Shown in pieces: positions 32,701 to 45,900 of a stretch of DNA of 64,000 bases; position 1 is the first letter of the stretch, and each line of letters starts with the position of its first letter. The translations under genes and the position numbers were made by a program. Below the pieces are notes generated by a model, which worked only from the letters and a program-made list of their open reading frames with translations, was not told the origin of the DNA and searched no databases. The DNA comes from Asterias rubens. Its lineage: Eukaryota > Echinodermata > Asteroidea > Forcipulatida > Asteriidae. Location of the stretch: assembly GCF_902459465.1 (NCBI RefSeq), contig NC_047062.1, positions 24,061,919 through 24,125,918 of the forward strand. The letters are read 5' to 3'.

Positions 32701-34491
32701 AACGCATTCAATGGCGAATGCTGACAAATTTGCTTAACATTCTTTTGCTAAGCAAAATTTGTCAGCTTGTGATTATGACATTGTAATTTGGCTGAAATCA
32801 TATTGTGGCAAGCATACTGTTGTTGTGTTTAAGCCGCTCTATGAAATTGGATTTACGGATTCAATAAGACACTGCTTCTTATGATCCATTCATCAGGCCC
32901 AATGATTTTGCTCCAAGATCATAGTTTCTCATCATCACCCAAACTTACTTCTCGTACTGTAGTCATCCACAAGTAAGATTTCCTTAAGGAGGTATGGGGG
33001 ACTTCTGTTGATGACACTGTGCACAGTACGTATGAGTGTGGACCACCCTTCATCATGGAAAGCTATTACCACTGAGACCTGTGGTAGATCTTCAAGATAG
33101 TGCCAATGCTTGCATCTGATATACGTGGGAAAATTAGATCAGAATGAACAATAGTCGGATGGGATCATTCAATTCAATTCACTTCAATACGTTTATTCCG
33201 TACTCTTTTTGGAAATAATTTCAATATGAGAATATAACAGTACATAGTAAGGTAACGAAATAGAGCATACAAGAGTGTACAAAAGAGTAAGCCGATGCTT
33301 GTAGAGAACAGTCTATATATTCAGACAAACAGACAAATCATCAATTATATATATGTTGAGCAAAATGTATTTGAAAGAGCATTTCAGGGGGCCCAAGGGT
33401 GTTTGAAATAACCGACTTACAGGTAGGGCCATATAGACCGGTAAATACTCCTGTGACTTTTCCATGTTTACATTTTTCGTATGAGAAGGACAGATTACTG
33501 TAATACTCACTGCGGGTCTCTGAGATCAGGTAACGATCTATCTAGTGAGATCTTATCACTGCCGTACATATTCATAGCGTACTCCCGTACGCTGTTTTCC
33601 ACAGCAGCCTTCTCCCAATCTTCGAAGGTGACGGACATCCCCATCTCGCCCACGCCGTGTCTTGACGGCTCCCTCGGGGGCTCGAAGTTACCCGTGATGT
33701 CCCGGTAGATGGCACCGTAGACGGCACCCGTGGACTTGGGTTTGGAACCGCCACCAAATTTAAAAGATTGGAGAAAACTGAAGATTCCTCTCTATAGTTT
33801 AGGAAAATTGAAAAGATGAAATAGTTTTAGCTGTTACCAAATGCACACAAACCAAAATGACCTGACGTGGTTTTCAATTCAATTCAATGTGACGATGGGT
33901 GCATAGAAGTCATTACAAAATAATATAGTGTTATAGCAAATAATAAATAAATGTGTACAAGAGATGAGGGAGAGCTGGGGTTGTTAGCTAAATTCCAAAA
34001 ACAACATTTGTTTGTGTGTAATGTGTGGATCGATTTTTTTGCATGGATAGATGTAATGTAGTGTACTATTCATGGTTAAGGTGAAAGATTGGATTTTGTT
34101 TAAAGGAAGTTGTCTTCATTTGGTAAATTTGATCTATATCTTCTCATAAAAAAACCTAAAACATGAAGGCCAGCCATGTTGCAACCTATATTCCCTGCGC
34201 AGTGGTAATGTTAGGCCTATACACTGTTTTAACTATACTGACGGGTAAATGATAACACGACAATTGGCACTAGGTAGAACTACTTACCTCTGACCTCCTT
34301 TGTCTTTCTGTCTGGCCATCATATGACTCCGATATCTTCCCATGTAAGAAGAACAGACACACACCGCATACTATGGCCATTAGTACCGTCTTCTTACGGC
34401 CGCAGGAGCCGTACATGCACCGTATCCTCATCGTTGTAACCTGCCGTCTCAGTGACTGAATACACCCCGTACCGTCACGACTGCTGCCCAT
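26689..34491 (-). CDS. Polypeptide GalNAc-transferase-like, gene 1 (probable pseudoenzyme)
   Basis: A Golgi type II protein of the GT27 family, which starts mucin-type O-glycosylation. Exons (minus strand): 34,491-34,288 (cytosolic tail and membrane anchor, [13 protein letters not shown]), 33,777-33,511, 33,115-32,949 ([20 protein letters not shown]), 32,374-32,161 (DAHCE metal site), 31,251-31,075, 30,682-30,565 ([10 protein letters not shown]), 28,602-28,378, then lectin exons 27,886-27,779, 27,489-27,364, ~27,278-27,146 and 26,835-26,689. Four exons match gene 2 exactly in length (167, 214, 177, 118). The 120 bp exon with the PCSRVGH motif in gene 2 was not found between 28,603 and 30,564. 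WGGEN is changed to YGGEN and AGGLF to SGTVF. Loss of that exon keeps the frame (phase 0/0) but removes a metal-binding His, so catalysis is doubtful. The exon 1/exon 2 junction does not match in phase, so a boundary or micro-exon is missing. Confidence 0.8.
27146..27278 (-). CDS. Alternative third-lectin-repeat exon of gene 1
   Basis: Reads [18 protein letters not shown] then IELPNCGNQ: a ricin-B-like repeat with the two cysteines but no clear QxW. It starts in phase 0 like the next exon (26,835-26,689: [10 protein letters not shown] then VSSCG and QLWTF). Both fit directly after exon 27,489-27,364, so they could be alternative versions of the same repeat. The 3' boundary is uncertain: its frame stays open to 27,042, and the strong-looking GTATGT donor would be out of phase. 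Confidence 0.5.
29012..29440 (+). pseudogene. Aerolysin-like (natterin/ETX-MTX2 type) pseudogene in an intron of gene 1
   Basis: The frame 29,030-29,440 encodes the C-terminal part of an aerolysin-type beta-pore-forming module: Ser/Thr-rich alternating strands with [20 protein letters not shown] in the membrane-insertion region and a closing strand near VDYTETPL. The upstream part of the same module lies in another frame (about 29,010-29,090). There is an in-frame stop at 29,027 and a shift near 29,090, and no start codon or N-terminal lectin/DM9-like domain is visible. It lies antisense inside the intron 28,603-30,564. Such proteins are common in aquatic animals as defence or toxin proteins; this copy looks broken and intronless, suggesting an old retro- or fragment insertion. 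Confidence 0.65.
29452..29611. repeat. MITE family P5 ('aagcccggtt...aaccgggctt'), copy 1
   Basis: It begins 'aaagcccggttaatttttcc' with 'gaatgcgaatgcg' and ends 'tttgcatttcgcaagaag' and 'tatgaaccgggctt'. The ends are inverted repeats. It inserted directly after the aerolysin-like remnant. A second copy is at 49,430-49,584. Confidence 0.7.
30868..30965 (-). repeat. tRNA-headed SINE, truncated copy
   Basis: 'actgtatactcagtacttt' and 'tactcggtgggattcaaaccc' match the SINE copy at 52,981-53,165 in the same orientation. Confidence 0.6.
31403..31788 (+). repeat. P1 MITE, copy 4 (gene 1 intron)
   Basis: The ends are 'taaaggcagtggactctatt' and 'ccaatagtgtccagtgtctt'. A perfect inner inverted repeat 'tttcgagacctcaagttt'/'aacttgaggtctcgaaa' is present. 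Confidence 0.9.
32705..32855. repeat. P3-type MITE fragment (gene 1 intron)
   Basis: 'gctgacaaatttgcttaac' is inverted as 'gctaagcaaaatttgtcagc', and the tail 'gctctatgaaattgg' is shared with 30,260-30,280. Confidence 0.55.
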
Positions 34492-35617
34492 ACCTTGGGA
34501 GTCTTTAAGTCAATCTTGAAGGAATCCCTCCCTACGAAACTTAAGAGTCTAAAGTTCCTCGTTATGTTCCTTATGGACACAGCTTTGAAAGAGCCATCTT
34601 TGTAAGGTTTTCACAGTCAACCGAGCATTCTCAACTGGATCCTATTATTAACAATGAAATAATCCACGTTGAATGGTGTGGTTTGGGGGGGCTCCAGGCG
34701 TGACTCCAACTCTCACAGAGAGACACTACAACCACGACCCTAAGGAGATAACGCTGTGTAACTGAAGACCAATGTGCCCCTAGAAACTGGCAATGATATG
34801 TAATGTGATAAGACTAAGATGACATTTCCTACATAGCTGTCTCGGCCTTTATTTCAAGCTAATGCAGTGATTTATTTAATGTATGTAACGTGAAAAATCG
34901 ATCATTAAATCAGTGTTGTGTGTACACTGCCCCAGAAGGCTGGCTGTATGTGTGTGTGCACACTGAGCGGTGACGTAATATTTTCCTTTGTTGACAACAC
35001 ACCCGTCACTGCACCATGGTAACGGACTGTGAAGCCAAAACTTGACGGTCCAATAAACCCCCTTGAAATTTCTAGTTATTAAAAATATTTGAATATTTGA
35101 ATTCTAATCGAAGACTCCTCAAAAAAGGTGACCCCACTTTGACCTTTCCTTCCGGCCCAAACAGAAAGTTCAAAATGTAAATAATGCAATTTCATGAACC
35201 ATCTGCATGCACCGTCTGTCTGTTTTTAAGCACACTTCAAGTCAAAATAAAGGGCCTCTCAAAGATAAAAAGCTTGATGTCTCAAAATCAGCCTGACTTT
35301 AAAATTCTGAAGTGATTAATCAAAGTCAAACAACACGGAACAGCTTTGTACTTGATCACAAACACCCAATGTTGAGTTATTATTAGTAAATGTACCACTT
35401 TTTTTTAAATTAATAGTATTTTTGATAATAATTAACGAAATATACGTAAACGTGATCGACTTTACTGATAAATTTGTAAAACTTTGTTTTTAATAAATTG
35501 CTTTCGTAAATTCAGGCAAGATGTTTATAAAAGTGTACATACAAACATAGATAACAACAACAATATTTTATAGGATTTGAGGCATTGCATGGTGAGGTAT
35601 CAATGTATGTTTGTTTT

Positions 35618-35860
35618 GCGGTAACACCATGTGTGTATCTACTTGCCATGCAGAGTTGTTCTTAGGGAACTGTCTTGCTTTATTCTACTGCCGTGGAGTA
35701 GATAATCGGAGGGTCGGGAGACTGCTCAGTTCTGAAAAGAACTGTCCTGCTTTTTAACTATTACCAGGGCGGATGGTATAGAAATTAGACTGGACTACTA
35801 CTTTAGCTTGTAGGGTCGTAATTAACTGTACTGCCGCGGAGTCAGTTCTGAAATTGGTCT
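35618..35860 (+). repeat. Dispersed repeat starting 'gcggtaacaccatg'
   Basis: 'gcggtaacaccatgtgtgta' and 'cagttctgaaaagaactg' (itself palindromic) occur here. The same start and 'ggttctgaaaagaatcgta' recur at 51,510-51,610, so it is a family. Confidence 0.55.
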
Positions 35861-35976
35861 CAATATTTTAGAGAGAAACATTCACTTATTTATGCTTTAC
35901 ATTCGTATGTGTGACTTTGTGCTCCCCCCCCCTGAAGGTTCGAGGACCATTCCCCCCTCATCCTCTTCCTAATTCA

Positions 35977-36077
35977 GATAGTAAACAAAGGTCAATTCGA
36001 TAGTAAACAAAGGTCAATTCGATAGTAAACAAAGGTCAATTCGATAGTAAACAAAGGTCAATTCGATAGTAAACAAA
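35977..36077 (+). repeat. 22 bp minisatellite, 4.6 copies
   Basis: The unit 'gatagtaaacaaaggtcaat' plus 'tc' is repeated with virtually no change at 35,977, 35,999, 36,021, 36,043 and 36,065 (partial). Confidence 0.95.
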
Positions 36078-36674
36078 CAATGAACCCAATTAACACCTAA
36101 ACTGCTCTTGCTTGAATGTAAGTGTGTATCGTTCGATATCACAACATTTTTACTGAAAAACAAAAAGGAATACTACTCAAACAAAGGATAATTAATTAAA
36201 ATAACTTAAGCCTCATATGTTCAGATAAATAAAAGGAAAGAAAAATAAAACTCTGAAAACTGAAACTACGAAACTGTGTAATGAACACTCACAGAATTAA
36301 TTCAAATTTGCTCGCCATCGTGGTTGAATATTATCCACATTGAGTATAAACTGCATGTAATTATTATAATTTGATGTTTTCTGGATGTTGGCGAGTACTG
36401 CGCTTATTCTGACCTTCGGTGAGAACAAATAAATCAAACCCATTTGTTATTAATGTTTATTCATAAGGAAAACCATTGAAGCAGCAACCAAATAGTATAT
36501 GGGGGCTTTTTTTAATCAACTAAGGCTAATGGTGGACACAGTTTGGCATATGTGTATAATGTGTTTGTACTGCCCGTCAATAAAATAGAAAAGAACAAAC
36601 AAATTAAATTATAAACAGTCGAGGCAAACGTGAGTTTTTTAGATTTCATCAGGCTGTTTTGGGTATAACACCAT

Positions 36675-36870
36675 GTGTAATATCCAATATCGTTGTACAA
36701 GGTAGACATTCACTGTAGAAACCTATGTGAATATCCAACATCCAATATCAAAAAAAGCAACATCGATATTTGCTGTACAAACCTATGGGACTGTCCAATA
36801 TCCAATATCGATGCACAAGGTAGACGGTCACTGTATAGAACTCTATACTCTAATATCCAATATCAAATTT
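36675..36870 (+). repeat. 'tccaatatccaatatcgatg' dispersed repeat block
   Basis: Several copies of 'atccaatatcgatgcacaag' and 'aatatccaacatccaatatc' with 'gtagacattcactgtagaaa'. Reverse-orientation copies occur at 44,755-44,905 and a single diverged copy at 41,525-41,610. All lie within or just beyond GalNAc-transferase gene 2. Confidence 0.7.
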
Positions 36871-36989
36871 CAGACGAACTTTACTGTCATTACTAAACAG
36901 CCATATTTCAGACTTTCTGTGTTATGTCGAAGCAGTATGGTTATACGTTTGCCTTCCCAATCAGTTCGTCCAATGGTGATAGGCTTACT

Positions 36990-39900
36990 TCAAGCCACTT
37001 TATTGGCGGTAAATTTTTGCCGTTTGCTGTTTGGGTCACACTCTTTGAGATTAACGTCATTTGTCTTGCTTGTATCAACGTCTATACACAAATTGGTCTT
37101 TTTCAAACGAATCAAACCATTTTCCTGAAAGTGTAAATGGAAAATAATGATGGTTTTAGACTACAAAATCCTCGATGAAATGCAAGTCACAGATTTTACC
37201 GAAGAGTGACCCGTGAGAGTTATGTACGACACTGTTAATGTAGCCAACGATCATTAATCATGCGTTGAACTTCAACAACTGAAATCCCTGCTCTATTCCT
37301 TCTATAAACAGCAACATTCATTTTTGTTTAATCAATGTTAACTCTGTCCTTGTATCTTCTCACAATAGCTGTTTTGGGGGTTTCATAAGTGTTTCATAGG
37401 CCCTATTGTCTTATTTACAAATATCCAAATGTGTCCACATTTAAGCGTGTTTAGGTCTGTTGATGTACGTGTAATTTGGTCTAGTAACAAATGGTAAAGT
37501 TCAAAATGAGTTCATGTGTAACTGGCAAGCTAATAATGCGTCTTGAAATGTGTTTCAGACCTGTATGTGCTTTGTTTTTGAAAGGACATTTTCTCCTTGG
37601 CAAAAGGCACCCGTGATGAATTTTTTTTAATTTCTACTGGACATTTAAAGGGCACCGAGGCATTGACTATAGGGGGCATGGGGGAGGTAATCGCCTTCGT
37701 TGCCTTCGTGTGAAGTATCAGGCCTGGCATTCTGTGTGTGGATAACATCATTCAGCTTACCTCGCTAAAAGACCAGAAGTCCACGTCCCCAACGAGTCGG
37801 TGACTTTCCCTGCAGCGGCTCATTTTAACGTAGGTATTGGATGCCGACGGCATCAGGCAATCCTCGCCGTACTGAATCCTACCAGTTGTACCTAAGCGGA
37901 ATTCTTGGTTGCCGCCAAAACCGTGACAGCCACTCACACCAATCCGTAGATTGGGGAGTTTTTGGCCCATTGAGTCTAAGCACAATGATGTTCCAGTTAA
38001 GCGAAACTGATGGGGAAATGTTTTAGAGTATTATGAACAATGGTTATATAGTTCTCGAAGGACTTGCATTTGAGTAAAAGGTAACGGGAAAATGTCAAGA
38101 GTATGAACACGTTAATGATCAGAGGACTTGTATTTTACTAAAAAGGAAATGACTCTCATAAGATTAATGATTTAAAAAAAAAAAATATTGCCTGTTTTAC
38201 CAACAACAAAAATTGTTTTGTCTAGATTTACTTAAAGACACTGAACGTTATTGGTAATTGTCAAAGACCAGTCTTCTCACTTGGTGTATCTCAACATATG
38301 CATAAATGACAAACCTGTGAAAATTTGAGCTCAATTGGTCGTCGGAGTTGCGCGATAATGATGAAAGAAAAACACCCTTGTCACACGAAGTTATGCTTGA
38401 TTTTGAGACCTCAAAATTATAAATTTGAGGTCTTGAAATCAAATTCTTGGGCAATTACTTCTTCCTCGAAAACTACGTTACTTCAGAGGGAGCCGTTTCT
38501 CACAATGTTTCATACTCATTATTTAACAATTACTTTGAGTAATTACCAATAGTGTCCAGTGCCTTTGAACTACAAATTGTAGTCAATACCAATTTATTTA
38601 ATTCAAATTTACGGTACTCACCTCACCCCAAAACCGATTTGGTGGCGGTGTAGGAAATAATTCAAGTGAATCAAATGCTACATTCTCCATGAACCAACGG
38701 AATGATCTGGGACAGTTTTTCTTCCTAAATTCCACCTGTTTGGAGATATCCCCGCATGATTTCCCTCGTAATCTAGGCTTGAATGTATAGAAATGTTCTT
38801 TATATTCATCCATCCAAACTTCAGCCACTCGCATGTAATTCTGCAAGATAAACACACACATTTATTAACATAGAAACAGTTTATAGGCAGTGGACACTAT
38901 TGGCAATTACTAAAAAATAATTATTAGCATAACACCTTACTGACGAGTCATGGGGACAGGTTGATAGTATATAAAACATTGTGAGAAACGGATCCCTCTG
39001 AAGTGACATAGTTTTCGAGAAAGAAGTAATTTTCCACGAATTTGATTTCGAGACCTCAGATCTAGAAACCAACCATCTAAAACTTCGTGTGACAAGGGTG
39101 TTTTTTCTTTCACTCTTATCTCGCAACTTCGATGGCCAATTGAGCTCAAACTTTCACGGGTTTGTTATTTTATGCATATTATGTTGAGATACACCAAGTG
39201 AGAAGACTGGTCTTTGAAAATTACCAATAGTGTCCACTGTCTTTAATTGCCTGACGTTTCGACCCTAGAGCAGAGTCTAGAAAGAATCTGTTGGGTTGAA
39301 ACGTCAAGCCATTAACTATTTTTTTCTCGCATTTTTATACCATACGTCCTTTTGGTTGGGAAGCAGTTTGCAACAGGTAATTCAATGTTTGTTCACGTTA
39401 ATATTATGTGAGGGTGAAACTATAACTTAACCAGGATATTACATAAATTTCCTTTGAGGTTATTCCATTAACTCAAACTTCCATCCTTTCTTCTCTACAT
39501 TGGGCCCTTGGCTATAGTGATTAGGTTTTATCTGCATCGACTGAGTGAAAACGAAACTGAATTTGAGAGTCCTTGCCTTCACAACCAGAATTATTCATTT
39601 TCTCGGCATAATAAAATAGAGCTGGCTGCAGCTGTTTTATCAAATTAATTCGCTACGAGATTAATTGTCATTTTGTGTGCGAGGTTTCCCCTGCAAATTG
39701 CACGAGAGTAGTCTGTATATCCATGGAGGAAGAAAATGGTTTGTCTAATAATCATCCCATCAAGGGAACCAAGTAAACTCACACAAGTGGGTATAAACAA
39801 CAAGCTGGCAACGGCCAATGCTCTCATACAAACATTGGTTTAACGTATAAGTTGCACAAATCACGACATTGTGATTCAGTAACTAGACGACAATACTTAT

Positions 39901-42900
39901 CCTAGTCAATGTGAAATCAGCGGTTAGCGTGGTAGGATTTGAACCCACAACCTTGTGATTGCAAGTAAGTCATGTAGTCTAACCACTGCTTACTATAATG
40001 ACATTTTACACACTTCCATAGTCTTTGTGGTTGGGGAACAATACACACTGCCATTTTGTCACAATTGGTGTGTGTGGTTTTTTCCCGGTTTTTTTCTGTT
40101 TAGAATTGTCATCCTTAACAATTTTCCTCCTTTTTTCCTCCAAATTTCTACTTCGAGAAGCACCACGACAGTGGCAATTTCATAGTGCAGAAAACAAAAT
40201 AGCTGGCGGACTCACCCTATCTACGATGCTGACATCACCGTCAATGGACGGATACTTATAAGGAATACCGTGGCGATAGATGTGACCTACTCTGGAGCAA
40301 GGTACGAACTTTAACCGACCGCCACACATCCATATCTAGAATGAGAAGTTCACAAAGCAAAGTCTTTATTAGCCACAATAAAGCCAACCATCTCGAAGTT
40401 GGACTCAAGGAAACTTAGACAACCGGCTGGTGTACGAAAAACTTAGCATTTTTAGATTTAAAAGAGAAAGAAGTTCTGAAAAGTTTAAAATAGGGAGACT
40501 GCCAACATAGGGATGGATAGCTCAGTTGGTTTAGAGTGCATCATAATCCGGAGGTCGTTGGTTCAAATCACGCTCTAGTCACTGTTTCTTGGTTTAACCT
40601 AAAATCTTTTAAAATGTACACAAAACAGTCAGTTTTCCTTTAGTTATCATTATTTTGAGACCTGAAAAAAAGGTTGCATCCCCTTAAGGTGATCCCCTGG
40701 CTGCACGGCTGAAGCGTAAACTTGAGTCCCTGGCTACACGGCAGTTACACGGCAGTTGACGGTCGTATGGTTTCTGACTTGCACTCCCACAAAAAATATT
40801 GATTAATATTAGTGACCACCACCACGGGACTAGGTAGTAGAACGCCGGCGAGTTTATCGGAAGGTCTTTGGTTCAAATCTCGCTCAATTAAATGTTTCTT
40901 TGTTCAACCCAAAATTAATTAAAATTTACCCAGTCAGTTTCCCCCTGATTATTTGAAGTTAATTTGCTAGACAATTATTGTTTTTACATACTTTGAAAGA
41001 TATTTCGAATTGTTCTCCGCCCCAGATGAAGAGTCCTGGATCATAACCGCCAAGTTCTAGGAAGTAGGACCGGTCCATTGCGAACAAACCGCCAGCCATT
41101 GCAGGAGAACTAATAGAAATATAACATATTCAGCACTATGATAATTAGTGTTTTCGATTTTTAATTTTTCATTGGGGGAAAAACCCTCCAAACACTGTTT
41201 AACCAGACAACAATACTCGATACAATAATTGTTACCATAACAACTTAATTGGTCACGGTAACGAGTAATGGGCAACTGTTGATAGTATCAAACATTATAG
41301 GAAACGAATCCCTATGAAGTAACATTGTTTTTTTGTCTTTCATTATTCATTTGCAACTTTTGTGACAGGTTGAGTCTTAATTTGCACAGATTTGTTATGT
41401 TATGCCTTTGTTGGGATACACCAAAAGAGAGTACTGGTGTTTGCAAATTACAAAACGTGGCCAGTGCCTTTTAACTAACCCATACGTGAAAAGAAAAGAA
41501 CACGTAACCATGACAGTAAAGTTGGTTTGATATTGGATGTTGGACTTTCCCATAGGTACATACAGCGAATATCGATGTTGCTTTATCGATATATGACAAT
41601 CCCACATTGGATTAAAACACTGAGCAGTAGGGACAACTTACTCGTAAGCCTGACTTGTATACTTCATGCCAATTCGATCCATGGTGTTACCCCACGTTAC
41701 TGCAATCCGCTTATACCAGAATCCCCAGTCGAATGCCCCACGCGATAGATCACCTTGCGGATGATAGGATAGATCTTCAGCAGTGATTGCATCAACTGTT
41801 GGACAAACTACGGTAGTCCTACAGGGGGGATAAAAACCAAAGGGTGGCATGTTGTAAAAACTTGTAATTCCATACTTGTTTAGAGGCAGTGCACACTATT
41901 GGTAAATTACTCAAAACAATTATTAGCATGAGACCTTACTTGGTAACGAGTCATGGGGAGAGGTTGATAGTATAAAACATTGTGAGAAATGGCTCCCTCT
42001 GAAGAAACGCAGTTTTCGAGAAAGAAGTAATTTTCCACGAATTTGATTTCGAGATCAAACATATGAAAGCCCACAACTTCGTGTGACAGTGGTGCTTATT
42101 TCTTTCATTATTATCTCGCAACTTCGACGACCAATTGAGCTATGATTTTCACATGTTTGTCATGTTATGCATATACTGAGATACACCAATTGATAAGGTC
42201 TTTGACAAATACCAATAGTGTCCAGTCTCTTTAAAGCTATGTGTGTGTTTACAAATGCAGTTTGGTTAACCTTTATGGGCGTGTCAGCCTCCCACTTATC
42301 CCGACGCTACAGCGCGCTGTGGCGTACTCATCCAAGATGTTTTAATGTGTATTTTCCAATTCTTATACATGAAATGACTTTACATTCGCACACCTGTATA
42401 TTACAGACCAATATTGGTATGTTTTTTTCTTCTTCTCTGGTTTAATAAGTAAACTTTACAAAGAGCAAACGGAATTATTGTTGTAAAAGTGTATCTCGTT
42501 TTCTTTTAATTTAGATGAGTTATACACGTCTTTAGCGATGCAAGCCAACGCAGTTCGTAGCATTGGGGGTTAACATTACAAGCACTTTGCCATTCGTCTT
42601 CTGTATAAAAACACAGACGGCTCCACTTACCAGAGGGTTAGATCTTGTGTTTTCGACATAGGATATTTATATGATAAGTGTAAGTGCAAATAGTGTTCTG
42701 CCCCCCAAAAAATCATCTCTGAGACCTGACCCCATATTAGAAATGTGGAATGACCCTATTAGGGATGGCAATAAATTGGACTCCCCAGGTTAATGCACTC
42801 TGTAGAAATGGATTAATTAGTCATTAAAGGATTGATTAATTGGTACTCCATTTTCATGGATCGGGTTTAATTACCTGTCATGTGCGATCTCGGCTAACAG

Positions 42901-45900
42901 GGGCACCAACCAATTCACGCTACACTCACAATGAGCATCCAGGAATACGACCACTTCTCCTCTAGCTACCATTGCACCGTTTGTTCGAGTTCTGGCCAGG
43001 CCCTCTCGTTTGGTATTGCGGACGATTTTGACTTTACCAAGAAACCTTTCTTGTTTGATGTAATCCTCGAGTCTTTCCCCGAGATGTGCTGAAGAAGAAA
43101 TTCAAACCAACACAAATAACTACACAAGGGCAACTCCACCAGTAGTGTGTTATATAGTGATTATGGGCACAACGTTAAAGGCAGTGGACACTATTGGTAA
43201 TTACTCAAAATAAGTACTAGCATAAAACCTTTCTTGGTGACGAGTAATGGGGAGAGGTTCGTGGTATAAACAAATGTGAGAAACGGCTCCCTCTGAAGTG
43301 CCATAGTTTTCGAGAGAGAAGTAGTTTTCCACGAATTTGACTTCGAGACCTCAGATTTAGAACTTGAGGTCTCGGAATCAACCATCTAAACGCACACAAC
43401 TTCGTGTGACAAGTTTTTTTTTCTTTCATTATTATCTCTCAATTTCGATGACCAACTGAGCTTAAATTTTCACTGGTTAGTTACTTTATGCATATGTAGA
43501 GATACACCAAGTGAAAATGCTAGTCTTTGACAATTACCAACAGTGTCCACTGCCTTTAAGTAAACAAATTTTCTCGTTTAGTAAAAATGCAGTCATAAAT
43601 ATTATGTATACCAGATGTTAGCATAACATTATTTCAATTCTAAATATTACCAAGCAGTAACTCGTTCACTTTATGAGTTTAGTACCAACAACAAAACAAG
43701 CCAATTCAAGCTACTGAGAATAGATCATGGGCACGACGAAGTGCCGAGGCTTTATTACAGAGATGTCCACTTAAAAATGTTGATTGTGTGAATGTGTGCG
43801 TGACCCGTTTGTTATATGATGGATAGGTGCTATTTTCCCAATTGCCACATACTATTCCCTTTGGGTTGTATCTTAGCTACACTCGTACAGCCGAAATCTC
43901 TAATTTGTTTTAAGTTACATCAATTAGTTTGGTATTTTTAAAGACACTGGACACTATTGGTAACTGTCAAAATCCAGTTTTCTCATTTGGTGTATCTCAA
44001 CATATGCATATATCACAAACCGGTGAAAGTTTGAGCTCAATTGGTCGCCGGAGTTGCGAGATAACTATGAAATAATAAAAAAACACCCTTGTCACACGAA
44101 ATTGTGTGCTTTGAGATGCTTGATTTAGAAAACTCAAATTCTAAACTTGAGGTCTCGAAATCAAATTCGTGGAAAATTACTTCTTTCTCGAAAACTACGT
44201 CACTTCAGAGGGAGCCGTTTCTCACAATGTTTTATATACTATCAACCTCTCCCCATTACTCGTTACCAAGTGAGGTTTTATGCTGATAATTGTTTTGAGT
44301 AATTACCAATAGTGTCCACTGCCTTTATTTACACCGAAATGAATGAATAGACTTGCCTTTGTCACTCATATCATCTACCATGATAACTTCAGCTAGCAGG
44401 TCTGGCGGTGAGGTGTTCATAACACTGTGAACCGTTCGCAAGAGTGTGGAGAACCCCTCGTTGGAGAAGGCAATTACTACACTTGCATTGGGTAGTTTTT
44501 CCGGATAGTGCCAATATTTGCATCTTTCATAAAGAACACAAATCACTTAATTTTAAACCGTTTATCAAGACGGCTTGTGAAAACCTGAACTTGAAAATGA
44601 GATTTTTTTCGCTACAGTCATTATGGTATTTTTGTGCCGCATTTTTAAGGATGCATCAACAGTCTTGGGGCTAAATTGGTGATCAAAATGATTTGTATTA
44701 AAGCAAGTTACACTCTTCCTTATTGGACATTCATTTAGCTTTGGTACAGTAAAAGTCTCCCTTATTCATCGATATTGGACAGTTTTGTACAGTGAAATCT
44801 ACCTTGTACATCGATATTGGATATTGGACTTTTTGGCTACATTGTACATCGATATTGGATATTGAACATTCCCATATGTTTGTATGTCAAACAAACTTTA
44901 CTATCACAATCACGTTTTTAAACGTGATTGTCTTAAAAGACAATCCTACAGTAAACCTACTGTTTATCTCTGATGTCGGGTGCGGCTCGGTCTAGTGATA
45001 TCTGGTCACTTAGTGCCACGTTGAACCCGTACTCTTTCATACTCTGTGAATACTCGTTTCTCTTTTCTTCTGCCCATTTGACCGGAACTCCGGACTCCCC
45101 TAGCCCGGTGCGAAACGGAGGGGGTACACGACTCTCGTAGTTCCCCAGTATACCCTGGCGAAACTCCGGTGGACTGACCGAGAGTTTGATGGACTCCTGC
45201 TGCCTGCGTGGAGGAAGTTGTTCATGTTTCTGTTCATGATTCTGCTTATCATCATGGCGTTCAAAAGGTCCCTTTTTGATACAAAAGAAACTATATTTTA
45301 ATTGAACAATACAATTTGCAATTGTTACTGTCAATACTCGCACAGATACAATGTAGGCCTACTCAACGAAATTCGTCTTTAAAATGTGTTTTTTGTTGTA
45401 AGTGAAAATTTATTACGAAAGTCACCTGAACTTTCTATAAAAAATGTCCCAACAAATAAAGACCAGTAAAAAACCTATAATATTGCCTAATACAAACTCA
45501 CACTCATGGTCTTCCCTCATTGAAACTTGGACAACTTCTAAAACACCACTGACTCCATGTGAACAGGTTGAATAACATTCGTCGTTTGTTTACAGTTTAT
45601 AAAATAAAAATAAAATAAAAATGAATAATTGTTAGGTTTATTTGATAATACGAAAAGCTAATGTAAGCCGAGGACGCCACCTTAGAAGATTCACATAAAT
45701 ATATAATTGTTTACATTATATTCTCTTCAACCAACAACCTTTGCATCTGTGTTGTGTGCTAGGCAAAAATTACATGGGTTTTGTTTAACCACAGTGGCAA
45801 ATCGATATTGGCCTTCATTTTGTTCGAAAGTAGGCATACACGTGTTTTATTACAGAGCATTCCACACGTCCAACCTCTGCGATCACATCAAATGATTCCA

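Larger units (their letters stand above)
34492..36989. other. Interval between GalNAc-transferase genes 1 and 2
   Basis: Upstream region of gene 1 and 3' region of gene 2. It contains a dispersed repeat (35,618-35,860), a 22 bp minisatellite (35,977-36,077) and the 'ccaatatccaatatcgatg' repeat block (36,675-36,870). No independent gene was seen. Confidence 0.5.

Noticed and set aside
36727-37128. Plus-strand frame of 133 codons
   Set aside because: It is antisense to the terminal lectin exon of GalNAc-transferase gene 2 and runs into the 'ccaatatcc' repeat; the minus strand carries the clear CIDV...[11 protein letters not shown] repeat.
40511-40583. Functional tRNA(Met) gene
   Set aside because: A and B boxes are present but the acceptor strands do not pair, and the same tail follows truncated copies elsewhere, indicating a SINE.
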